From Actinostola sp. cb2023 (lineage: Eukaryota; Cnidaria; Anthozoa; Actiniaria; Actinostolidae), in contig JAUJYZ010001097.1 in assembly GCA_033675265.1 (NCBI GenBank), positions 23,501 to 87,500 of the forward strand: a stretch of 64,000 nt of DNA, read 5' to 3'. The position numbers were made by a program, and so were the translations under genes. A model generated the notes under the pieces. The model was given only the letters and a program-made list of their open reading frames with translations. It ran no database searches and was not told the origin of the DNA. This document shows positions 54,870 to 64,000 of the stretch, in pieces; position 1 is the stretch's first letter; the number at the start of each line of letters is the position of its first letter.

Positions 54870-54920
54870 GCCCCCCCCCCCCCCCCCCCCCCCCTCTCCC
54901 TTCTCCCCCCCCCCCCCCTT
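54870..54920 (+). repeat. Poly-C tracts upstream of SCNM1
   Basis: Two C runs of about 23 and 13 bases lie 80-130 bases before the SCNM1 start codon. A similar run is at about 55377-55402 in intron 1... of the repeat-rich region after exon 2. Run lengths may be assembly-uncertain. Confidence 0.8.
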
Positions 54921-54997
54921 CCTTCCTCTTTTATTCGCTTTTTGGGATACCTGTGTTTCGCAAATCATGTGACCGTTGGGATCCCTGTGGTTTCAAA

Positions 54998-57900
54998 ATG
55001 TCGTTCAAAAGAGTAGCTGATGATTTTGATGATTTTAACCTTCACAGAGTACGATATTTTCTATTTGACTCTATTTTACTATATCAATTGATATTGTCTG
55101 TGTACATACTTTGTAATTAATGTATAAAATGTGGTTATTTTGATCAGAAGCGTCGCGTAAATGACTTGCTTTTAGACACGATTCCTTGTGATGAAGTTTT
55201 CTTGATGGCCAATGGAAAGTAAGTGATCTCAGAACCTCTTTCTTGCTTGAATTACGTAGATTTACGCTTTTTATTGTTGTCTGTTATAATTTCACTCTCA
55301 AAAATAGCAGAATCTCGAGTATTTAGAGAGCTGCTGCCCAGACTCCCACCACCCCCACTCCCCCCCTCCCCACTACCCCCCCCCCCCCCCCCCCCCCCCC
55401 CCTACCCCCCCTTCCCCCACTACCCCCTACCCCACTACCTCCTCCCCTGCCGGGATTAGCTTTAGCTATAAAATGTTAATGGCATGCAGTACATGTATTT
55501 AACTAATAGAAGATGACTCTCCGTGCTTCAATAATCTATACAAAAATAATGCACGCTGAGGTCTTGAAAGCTGCTAGTGGAGTGGATGCACGAGCGGAAC
55601 ACGAGTGCATTCAGCAGCTTTCAAGACCTCAGAAGTGCATTATTTTTGTATAGAAGCATGAAGAGTTATCTTCTATTCGCTTTATAATATAAAACTAGTT
55701 TTAAACAGGCATTCTGCTTTGTTATCGCTGCTTCGTGCTTCTATTGAAGAAATAGAAAACGAGGCAGTGTGCTCTATCGAGTTATAGAAGCATGCGGGAA
55801 TTGGAAGAAGACGAGAGAAGTGCTTGCACTTCTCGAGTCTTCTTTCAATTCCCAAGTGCTTCTATAACTCGATAGAGCACAGCAGCTGCTGAGTTTTCTA
55901 TTTCTTTTATAAAATACAAGTATGATTTTAAAGCAAGTTTTCAATTTTGTTCGTTGCAAAAATGTTTGAATATCTGTGTGCCCGTGCACTGTGCTCTCAT
56001 AGAGCATGTGGAATACGCATCCTTTGGCCAATCAGAGCGTGCGTTATATCATAGTTATTTTATAAAACATAATAATGCACGCTCAGCAACCAATCAAATC
56101 GTGCGTTCTTGGGGGTACACATAGTTTATACTATAAATTTGATTAAAGATTAAAGATACCTTAATATAAGAGCACCACAACAGCCTGAACAGTTGCTCCC
56201 TAAAACGGGGCTCCTCTGACGTGTACCAGAAACCCATTGTATTCTTTGTTGGCTTCGTTCTATTGTTAACTTGGAGTGTTTTGTTGTTTATTGTTGTTTC
56301 TATTGAATTACGTACACAACGGAGGTGCCCTAAAACAGACTGTGAGGTGTCTGTCTTCAATAGAGAAAATTTTAAATAAAACATTTCAACTGGGAATGAA
56401 TGAATGGATGAAATGAAATGAATGAAAACCATTATTTTAATAACATTCAAATGTGTCCAACAGGAAGTACACGTGTCTGGCTTAAATTTTTAAGCAATTA
56501 ATTTCTGTGTGTTCTAGATTGGCCTGTATTGTATGTCGTCACCGACCAGTCTTTGATACAACTGCTATGCTAAGTATTCACAGAAATGGGAAAAAACACA
56601 TTACAAGTAAGAAAATTAAATCATAATTTGTGGAGCGATCTTTTCCAAACTTAACATTTTTACTAATTTCAACGAGCTCTTTCCAGCTATGATAATCATT
56701 TTTTATCCTATGAGTTTTGAAATTACATGATAAACCCTCATTAAATTGTGAAATTACAATACAAAAATCTACAATACAATAAAGAACAGTACAATACAGT
56801 GGCAGGGTATCCGCAACAGCAAAGCCAACTACTCCTTTTTACAGTTCCCCGAGTGCCATCTTGAAAGGTAGCCGTGCCTTTACATCAAAGCGAGACCAAC
56901 GGCGATCTTGCAATGATAGAGACATGTGAATAATAATATTGTCCAAGGTGTTAAAAAAGGTATCTATCATTGCAAGGTCACCGTTGGTCTCGCTTCGATG
57001 CAAAGGCACGGCTACCTTTCAAGATGGCAAGGGCCGAACTGTAAAAAGGAGTATTACTGCGGGCCCATTATCAATGAAGATACAAAATAATATAATAATT
57101 AAATTATAACGGAATAATTACGAAGATATGAATTTTCAAAAATCGAAATTTTGTATGAAAACCTATGGAAATTACGCTTGGAGGCAACTCTTGCCTCCAA
57201 CAAAGGTTTTCATACAAAATTTCGATTTTTGAAAATTCATATCTTCGTAATTTGTGGAGCGATCTTTTCCAAACTTCACATTTTTACTAATTTCAACGAG
57301 CTCTTTCCAGCTATGATAATCATTTGTTTGTCCTATGAGTTTTGAAATTATATGATAAACCCTCATTGACTTTACTTTACTTGTATGATTGTGTTTGTAG
57401 TGAATGACAAAGTAAATAAAATAAAATAAATAAAATATAACTAATTTTGAAATATATCTAGACTGACTGTAACAATGGCGTCCAATTTCAATAGCTGATA
57501 TCGAAGATACACTCCAATGACTCTGTACAAAGGTTTCAAGTCGAGGCTATCGGGTCAAGTTTTTGTTCTGACCTGATAGCCTCGACTTGAAACCGTTGTT
57601 CAGAGTTATTGTCAGTAGTGTAACTTCGATATCAGCTATAATTGCCATTGTTCTGGACTGACTATAACCTCGTGTTCATGTGGAAACACAAACGCATTTT
57701 CACCTGTATGAGAGGCTAGTCAGTCCAGAACAATGGCAATTGAAATTGGACGCCATTATTGCATTCCGTCTATTTGTCTAGAGGAATAAATAAAGTATCC
57801 AGTTTTTTAGTCAATGTATGGTATATATTTGACTTTAGATGCTCTTGTTAAACTTGAGCGAGCAAAGGAGGACGCTGAAATCATACAACGACGAGAACAT

Positions 57901-58506
57901 GAAAGCTACTTGAAAGCTAATAAAAATGGTGAAGCACCTCTTTTGGGAATCACAAAGTTGAAGAAAGAACTCGCTTTAAATGATTCGCACCAGTCAACAA
58001 ATGATTATAAAAAACCTGTAGTGGATCACTGTGGTGTGGGTCATTCTACGAGTACATGCGTAAACAAACCCTTCTTCAAAGCAGCAACAAACTTTATGAT
58101 GCCACTACAGAAAGGCACATCACAGTCACATAATAGTTCATGTACTTCTTCTAAAAACCCTTCCGCAAGGAATAAACGCAAGGACGCGATGAAGGATAGA
58201 TTTTTATCCATCAATCCTCTGACTAAACAGAAGTGTGATGCACAAGAGACATGTGACAATGAAAAAAATAGTGGAGTCAATGTGCGTCTGTCTCATGTGC
58301 TTACGGTGGGGACATCAACTATTGTGAATGAGGAACTTTCAGAGTATGAAAAATTAGATAACAAGTCCAAAGCTCTGTATATATCCAAGCTTAGGCAACT
58401 TGGTTGGGTTATGGGTCTTGATGGAAAATGGCAGAAAGATGAGAACGCAGAGTTTGATTCTGATGAAGACGAGCCTCCTTCACCCAAGTCTGTACTGAAA
58501 GAATGA
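54998..58506 (+). CDS. SCNM1: Sodium channel modifier 1, minor-spliceosome zinc-finger protein
   Basis: SCNM1 is a nuclear C2H2 zinc-finger protein and a component of the U12-type spliceosome. Four exons join in frame to 292 codons (human 230): 54998-55048, 55148-55218, 56518-56606 and 57839-58506. The start MSFKRVADDFDDFN matches the human start MSFKREGDDW. Exon 3 holds the finger with Cys44, Cys47, His62 and His68 (ACIVCRHRPVFDT...HRNGKKH). The end, WVMGLDGKWQKDENAEFDSD, is the family's conserved C-terminal block. The middle is longer and low in complexity. Donors are GTACGA, GTAAGT and GTAAGA. Introns 2 and 3 carry foldback elements. A 105-bp satellite starts about 50 bases after the stop. 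Confidence 0.94.
55360..55445 (+). repeat. C-rich tract in SCNM1 intron 2
   Basis: Nearly pure C with scattered A and T bases, including a run of more than 25 C. No coding value. Confidence 0.85.
55505..55677. mobile_element. Foldback element with AATAGAAGAT ends
   Basis: The outer words AATAGAAGATGACTCT and AGAGTTATCTTCTATT pair, and the inner arms TATACAAAAATAATGCAC and GAGGTCTTGAAAGCTGCT face their complements. Same build as 15376-15543. Confidence 0.7.
55747..55908. mobile_element. Foldback element with AAATAGAAAAC ends
   Basis: GAAATAGAAAAC at the left faces GTTTTCTATTTC at the right. The inner arms TGCTCTATCGAGTTATAGAA and GGGAATTGGAAGAAGAC mirror. The related hairpin in the duplicated blocks (about 42752 and 47090) uses CCATCGAGTTATGGATGC. 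Confidence 0.7.
56630..57366. mobile_element. Foldback family member interrupted by another foldback
   Basis: 56630-56750 and 57118-57366 belong to the 25182-25548 family (GAGGGTTTATCATGTAATTT ends, GGAGGCAACTCTTGCCTCCA centre). Between them, 56827-57055 is a separate palindrome whose arms carry CTTGAAAGGTAGCCGTGCCT and GAGACCAACGG. All of this is SCNM1 intron 3. Confidence 0.65.
57470..57770. mobile_element. Foldback elements in SCNM1 intron 3, empty-site sibling
   Basis: A hairpin, TTTCAAGTCGAGGCTATCGG with its complement, lies at 57532-57594. A TTCTGGACTGACTA hairpin at 57651-57730 is followed without interruption by AATGGCAATTGAAATTGGAC. This is the intact form of the element split at 29887 in BORA intron 2. 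Confidence 0.65.
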
Positions 58507-58554
58507 GCAGTGAGCTCTGAGCCTAGTGAATCTCATTATGATATCTGCTTCCAA

Positions 58555-60790
58555 TGCAGGCAAACACTGTCCTATATGTGCTATATCAACCAGAGAGTAT
58601 TCTATTGCTTGGTTTCTTTCAGCTGGTAAAAGTCCATGAATCTCATTATCTGCCTTCAAATGACAGGCAAACACTGCCCTTCATGTGCTATCAACCAGAG
58701 AGTATTCTATTGCTTGGTTTCTATCAGCTGATAAAAGTCCATGAATCTCATTATCTGCCTTCAAATGACAGGCAAACACTGCCCTTCATGTGCTATCAAC
58801 CAGAGAGTATTCTATTGCTTGGTTTCTATCAGCTGGTAAAAGTCCATGAATCTCATTATCTGCCTTCAAATGACAGGCAAACACTGCCCTTCATGTGCTA
58901 TCAACCAGAGAGTATTCTATTTCTTGGTTTCAATCAGCTGGTAAAAGTCCATGAATCTAATTATATCTGCCTTCAAATGACAGGCAAATACTGTCCTTCA
59001 TGTGCTATCAACCAGAGAGTATTCTATTGCTTGGTTTCTATCAGCTGGTAAAAGTTCATGAATCTCATTATCTGCCTTCAAATGACAGGCAAACACTGCC
59101 CTTCATGTGCTATCAACCAGAGAGTATTCTATTGCTTGGTTTCTATCAGCTGGTAAAAGTCCATGAATCTCATTATCTGCTTCAAATTCAAATGACAGGC
59201 AAACACTGCTTGGCCCTTCATGTGCTATCAACCAGAGAGTATTCTATTGCTTGGTTTCTATCAGCTGATAAAAGTCCATGAATCTCATTATCTGCCTTCA
59301 AATGACAGGCAAACACACTGCCCTTCATGTGCTATCAACAAGAGAGTATTCTATTGCTTGGTTTCTATCAGCTGATAAAAGTCCATGAATCTCATTATCT
59401 GCCTTCAAATGACAGGCAAACACTGCCCTTCATGTGCCCTTCATGTGCTATCAACAAGAGATCTCATTATTCTATTGCTTCATGTTGAGTATTCTATTGC
59501 TTGGTTTCTATCAGCTGGTAAAAGTCCATGAATCTCATTATCTGCCTTCAAATGACAGGCAAACACTGCCCTTCATGTGCTATCAACAAGAGAGTATTCT
59601 ATTGCTTGGTTTCTATCAGCTGGTAAAAGTCCATGAATCTCATTATCTGCCTTCAAATGACAGGCAAACACTGCCCTTCATGTGCTATCAACCAGAGATA
59701 GTATTCTATTGCTTGGTTTCTATCAGCTGGTAAAAGTCCATGAATAAAAGTCATGAATCTCATTATCTGCCTTCAAATGACAGGCAAACATCTATCTGCC
59801 TTCAAATGTGTCCTTCATGTGCTATCAACAGAGAGTATTCTATTGCTTGGTTTCTATCAGCTGATAAAAGTCCATGAATCTCATTATCTGCCTTCAAATG
59901 ACAGGCAAACACTGCCCTTCATGTGCTATCAACCAGAGAGTATTCTATTTCTTGGTTTCTATCAGCTGGTAAAAGTCCATGAATCTCATTATCTGCCTTC
60001 AAATGACAGGCAAACACTGCCCTTCATGTGCTATCAACCAGAGAGTATTCTATTTCTTGGTTTCTATCAGCTGGTAAAAGTCCATGAATCTCATTATCTG
60101 CCTTCAAATGACAGGCAAACACTGCCCTTCATGTGCTATCAACAAGAGAGTATTCTATTGCTTGGTTTCTATCAGCTGGTAAAAGTCCATGAATCTCATT
60201 ATCTGCCTTCAAATGACAGGCAAACACTGCCCTTCATGTGCTATCAACCAGAGAGTATTCTATTGCTTGGTTTCTATCAGCTGGTAAAAGTCCATGAATA
60301 TCATTATCTGACTTCAAATGACAGGCAAACACTGTCCTTCATGTGCTATCAACCAGAGAGTATTCTATTGCTTGAATCTCATTTCTATCAGCTGGTAAAA
60401 GTCCATGAATCTCATTATCTGCCTTCAAATGACAGGCAAACACTGCCCTTCATGTGCTATCAACAAGAGAGTATTCTATTGCTTGGTTTCTATCAGCTGG
60501 TAAAAGTCCATGAATATCATTATCTGACTTCAAATGACAGGCAAACACTGCCCTTCATGTGCTATTGAGCAGAGAGTATTCTATTGCTTGGTTTCTAAAA
60601 GTCCATGAATCTCATTATCTGCCTTCAAATGACAGGCAAACACTGCCCTTCATGTGCTATCAACCAGAGAGTATTCTATTGCTTGGTTTCTATCATCTGC
60701 TGACAGTAAAAGTCCATGAGAGTATTCTATCAGCTGGTAAAAGTCCATTATCTGCCTTCAAATGACAGGCAAACACTGCCCTTCATGTGC
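58555..60790 (+). repeat. 105-bp satellite after SCNM1, about 21 copies
   Basis: The unit includes CAGGCAAACACTGCCCTTCA, TGTGCTATCAACCAGAGAG and ATCAGCTGGTAAAAGTCCAT. Since 105 is 35 codons, frames stay open across many units (for example 59753-60568), but nothing indicates that they are translated. Irregular joints occur at about 59180, 59430-59490, 59750 and 60690-60740. A single ancestral-looking unit is at about 62080-62200. Confidence 0.92.
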
Positions 60791-60904
60791 TATTGAGCAG
60801 AGAGTATTCTATTGCTTGGTTTCAATCAGCTGATAAAGATCCTCAAACACTTTTCGCTTTCCCAGTCCTTCCCATTTCATTTCCCACCTCTATTCAAAGT
60901 TTTC

Positions 60905-60910
60905 AATAAA
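60905..60910 (+). promoter_or_regulatory. Candidate SCNM1 polyadenylation signal
   Basis: AATAAA is the first canonical signal after the 105-bp satellite. If used, the whole satellite is in the SCNM1 3' UTR. Inference only. Confidence 0.4.
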
Positions 60911-60950
60911 CTAATAAATCAATTTGAACAGCATATCATTTTATGAACTC

Positions 60951-60956
60951 TTTATT
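60951..60956 (-). promoter_or_regulatory. Candidate polyadenylation signal of a convergent minus-strand gene
   Basis: TTTATT on plus is AATAAA on minus, about 45 bases beyond the SCNM1 signal. It would suit a convergent gene entering from the right, perhaps the one with the possible exon at 63745-63802. Confidence 0.3.
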
Positions 60957-61042
60957 TCATCCTGCCTATATGGATATTGTTAAATTTACAAAAACAACCC
61001 ACATCAATTTTACAGTACAAATATAGTCCTTATCAAACAGGG

Positions 61043-61655
61043 TCAATACGGTCGAATCTCTCCTTTGCGACCACCTTTGTTGTTAGGCAAGGTGGTCACT
61101 TACACGAGATGATCACTTACAAGATGCAATAGTTGTAGCCAAACCTCTCTTAAGCGACCACCCTTGTTGTCAGGCAAGGTGGTTGCTTACATGAGGTGAT
61201 TACTTGTACAAGAGGTAATAGTTATAGCCGAACCTCTCATAAGCGACCACCCTTGTTGTCAGGCAAGGTGGTCATTTACGTGAGGTGATCACTTACAAGA
61301 TGCAATACAAGCATCAAGAGTTCCAGACTTCCGGCGCGCAATGCATTGTGAGATTATTACAAAGGAAAAGTGAGCACCAATTTTAGACACAGGGAGCCCA
61401 AGCTATGTTTTTGCTCACTTGGTGCTCACTTTTCCTTTGTAATAATCTCACAATGCATTGCGCACGTACCGGAAGTCTGGAACTCTTAATGCTTGTATAG
61501 TTTTAGCCAAACCTCTCTTAAGCGACCACCCTTGTTGTCAGGCAAGGTGTGGTCGCTTACGTTAAGTGATCACTTACAAGAGGTAATAGTTATAGCCAAA
61601 CCTCTTGTGATCCCTTAGGCGAGATGGTCGCATATAGAGAGGTTTGACCATATAT
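61043..61655. mobile_element. MITE with about 88-bp internal repeats and a nested foldback
   Basis: TACGGTCGAATCTCTCC at the left faces GAGAGGTTTGACCATA at the right. Four or five units with AACCTCTCTTAAGCGACCAC and TTGTCAGGCAAGGTGG fill the interior at a spacing of about 88 bases. Within them 61307-61500 is a separate foldback, with arms CAAGCATCAAGAGTTCCAGA and TTACAAAGGAAAAGTGAGCA. Confidence 0.75.
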
Positions 61656-62039
61656 AGTACTTGATCTATTAAACAATCTCATTTGTTGTGTGATTTCGAA
61701 GACTAGTGGGGACAAGCTGTTGAGAGGCCTGGGAACTAATTCAATCTGATTGGCTCTAGAACAACGGAACTAGAGATAGCCTGATCTAGGAACAAGATGG
61801 CTCACACGACAGAGGCTCCTATTCGTGGGTGCCTCGTCTTCCTAACGAACTATTTGTATATCTTATATATCAAATAACTACAACCTATTTGAATGAAGCG
61901 AATTTGCTAGAGTTTTATTTCTTCAAAATGGTTCTTTCTTTTCTATACAAATCTAAGTATTTTAAAAACACTTGAAAAGCACATGAAGCGAGTAGTTCTA
62001 TTGTAGTAAAGAAGATGGCTGGTTTTACCACAATCCTTT

Positions 62040-62230
62040 GAGCGTGTGAAACAATTGGTATCATGTTAAAAGTCCTTGATTTTCATTGTTTACCTTTGAC
62101 TGACGGGCAAACACTGCCCCCCTGTGCTATCAAGCAGAGAGTATTCTATTGAAAAGTTGCAATTCAGCTGATGGAAATTCCTCACGAGACTGGAAATGAC
62201 GTCAGTTGATATCAAGCAAAACCTTTCAGA
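62040..62230 (+). repeat. Single-copy form of the 105-bp unit's parent element
   Basis: TGACGGGCAAACACTGCCC, CTGTGCTATCAAGCAGAGAG, AATTCAGCTGATGGAAATTC and CTCACGAGACTGGAAATGAC appear once in this order. The first half matches the satellite unit at 58555-60770 and the second half matches 51325-51450. Confidence 0.65.
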
Positions 62231-62449
62231 ATCACTTTCAGAGAGTTTTAACACTGTCAGCATTTGTTAGCATGAGGCTGTTACTTGCTGAATTTAAAGG
62301 GAAGAGACAGGCACTTTGTAGATACTGATTTAGGTTCACAAAGGATTATTGGGAAAATGTACAGCCGCCATCTTTTATCGTACAGTACATTTCATCACCA
62401 GCTTTGATTTTCCATGGAACCGGAAATGACGCACGCGCCATGGCAACGT

Positions 62450-62625
62450 ATACGTCACAGTGTTACTCCGTTAATCCGACCACCCAAATCTGCCCGTTTT
62501 AATGGGGTTGCCGTACCGTGACGCAATGTATGGCTTTGCCATTGTTAAAGCCAAAAATAAGTGGTCGTATATTCGTAGTGGTCGTATTAACGGGGTGGCC
62601 GTAATGCGAGGTTCTTTTGCAGACT
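62450..62625. mobile_element. Possible MITE related to GACCACC-type elements
   Basis: GTTAATCCGACCACCCAAAT at the left faces AGTGGTCGTATTAACGGGGT at the right, giving loose inverted ends. No coding content. Confidence 0.4.
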
Positions 62626-62865
62626 TCTCTTTTTTTCTTGGGCCTATGTAAGCTTCAATAGTCCTATTTTAAAGCTGGATGCTTTTGCTTACTTATAAAT
62701 ACTACCTATTCACTTGGTGTTTTTAAAACAGTGTTTTTTGTTGTTGTACATCTACATCTCATAGTTTTATCAGTTGGCTGGAATGAAGAAGAAGAAAGAA
62801 AGAATGAGCTGAAATGAAATATTTAAAGTAGACTTTCAAAACAGTTCTTTTTTTTATGTCTGATT

Positions 62866-63085
62866 TGTTGCGCGCAATATTGCAATATTGCAAGTAGGAT
62901 CGCAATGTACTTCAATAATCTTGGCCATAATAATTGCAGAGTTGGGCATGTACACGCTGTAATCATATTGCGCGCAATATTGCAGAAGTAGGATCGCAAT
63001 GTACTTCAATAATCTTGGCCATAATAATTGCAGAGTTGGGCATGTACACGCTGTAATCATAGTGTGCGCAATGTTGCATTGTACC
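62866..63085. repeat. About 97-bp tandem repeat, two full copies and one partial
   Basis: GCGCGCAATATTGCA, AGTAGGATCGCAATGTACTT and TTGCAGAGTTGGGCATGTAC recur at about 62870, 62969 and (partly) 63063. Confidence 0.8.
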
Positions 63086-63184
63086 GCGGTTCTCAACAGT
63101 TGAGGGCTTCTGTTTGTAAGCGCCATATACAACAGGCAACTTTGGTTAGCACGAAAGAGGAATGTGTCAACGTCAGTAGTATTA

Positions 63185-63530
63185 TCATCATTGTCATTAT
63201 TTTGTACCATCACCATGCATGATCCGCATCATCATCACCGTCATCAACATCATTTTCATCGTCATCATTTTGTACCATCACCATGATCCGCATCATCATC
63301 ACCGTCATCAACATCATTTTCATCGTCATCATTTTGTACCATCATCATGATCCGCATTACCATCACCGTCATCATAAACATCATTTTCATTGTCATCATT
63401 GTCATCATTTTGTGCCATCACCATGATCCGCATCATCATCACCGTCATCATAAACATCATTTTCATTGTCATCATTGTCATCATTTTGTACCATCATCAT
63501 TATCCGCATTATCATCACCGTCATCATTCA
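63185..63530. repeat. ATC-rich satellite with a higher-order unit
   Basis: CATCACCATGATCCGCATCA, CACCGTCATCAACATCATTT and TCGTCATCATTTTGTACC blocks repeat four or five times with a period of about 70-80 bases. Frames across it are compositional. Confidence 0.85.
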
Positions 63531-63639
63531 GCTTGTACCTATTAGCCGGCGTTTCTTATTTGGCCAAGGGGATTTATTTTGGAGGGAGGGGAAAAGAAGT
63601 TTGGGGCGAGAAGAGGGGGCCTTCGAACCAAACTCCTCG

Positions 63640-63662
63640 TCCCCCCCCCCCCCCCCCCCCCT
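63640..63662 (+). repeat. Poly-C run
   Basis: About 20 consecutive C bases within the possible minus-strand coding area. Its length may be uncertain in the assembly. Confidence 0.9.
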
Positions 63663-63744
63663 GCTCCCCTCAAACAGGAACGCAACATCACTACCATCGT
63701 CATCATAACTTATTTCCTGACCATCGCTTTTGAGTTTACCTTTT

Positions 63745-63802
63745 CTTAAAGACTTGTTCCTTTGCCGCTTGAGATGTTTCATAAACTGTTTGAGAGATCT
63801 CT
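63745..63802 (-). CDS. Possible internal exon of an unidentified minus-strand gene
   Basis: On the minus strand CTTGTTTTGTAG precedes 63802 and GTAAAC follows 63745, giving a candidate 58-base exon. Two frames are open: one reads LKQFMKHLKRQRNKSLRK and the other ISQTVYETSQAAKEQVFK. I cannot choose between them or name the gene. A longer open frame continues to 63528 through a C/G run, which argues that part of it is chance. Confidence 0.3.
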
Positions 63803-64000
63803 ACAAAACAAGAAAGTACTTATAGTTGTATGAGAAGCTCCTGGTTATATCGACCCATATAGACATAGACTTTTATTTAGTACCCAATTAAAAAATATCT
63901 ATATGCAATATAATACTAATTAATAACAGGAGCCCATTAGTAGGAGCGTCCATCTAATATAGGTATGTGTCACAGCGTATCAGATGATAAATCTATTTTT
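63803..64000. other. Unassigned window end
   Basis: AT-rich sequence with no recognised gene, repeat or splice signal beyond the acceptor mentioned at 63803. Confidence 0.5.

Noticed and set aside
59753..60568. 271-codon protein made of 35-residue repeats
   Set aside because: The frame stays open only because the satellite unit is 105 bp. It is broken at irregular joints and has no independent gene signals.
1..64000. tRNA, rRNA or snRNA genes
   Set aside because: No A/B-box pair with cloverleaf arms and no rRNA or snRNA core sequence was recognised by eye; a covariance-model scan would be needed to exclude them fully.

Overview
This is a eukaryotic window from an animal genome. It is AT-rich, its genes are split by GT-AG introns, and it is crowded with short inverted-repeat transposons, satellites and microsatellites. 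The gene set (mitochondrial thiolase, MOZART1, Bora, SCNM1, a PA14-bearing B4GALNT, an intronless class A receptor) is metazoan. The style of the receptor and the mobile elements suggests a marine invertebrate, most likely a cnidarian, but the species cannot be fixed from the sequence. Layout: 1-5813 is repeats and foldback elements, ending in an 85-bp satellite with CRE-like sites. 5837-13426 (+) is a five-exon beta-1,4-N-acetylgalactosaminyltransferase of the B4GALNT3/4 type that carries two apparent single-base frameshifts. Its first intron holds a decayed Penelope-like retroelement whose coding end was amplified into an 89-bp satellite bracketed by two inverted hammerhead-like motifs. 13427-16700 is packed with foldback elements. 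16756-23618 (+) is ACAA2, complete in seven exons and 397 codons with all catalytic residues. 26009-28486 (-) is MZT1 in three exons and 29102-39038 (+) is BORA in nine exons. They lie head to head across 615 bp, and both act in mitosis (gamma-tubulin complex recruitment; Aurora A/Plk1 activation). BORA intron 5 holds a TA-flanked element swollen by about 55 copies of a 32-bp unit. 39039-51900 has no confident host gene: it holds several MITEs, a 3.3-kb near-identical direct duplication and a 5'-truncated LINE with a clear target-site duplication. 51926-52861 (+) is a receptor gene of the short-ECL2 class A type. 54998-58506 (+) is SCNM1, a zinc-finger protein of the minor spliceosome, followed by about 21 copies of a 105-bp repeat that probably lies in its 3' UTR. 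The right end holds more MITE-derived repeats and a possible exon of a minus-strand gene. The main theme beyond the genes is that several mobile elements have turned into local satellites by tandem amplification of an internal or terminal segment (89 bp, 32 bp, about 88 bp and 105 bp units). I found no prokaryotic features, CRISPR arrays, rRNA or tRNA genes.
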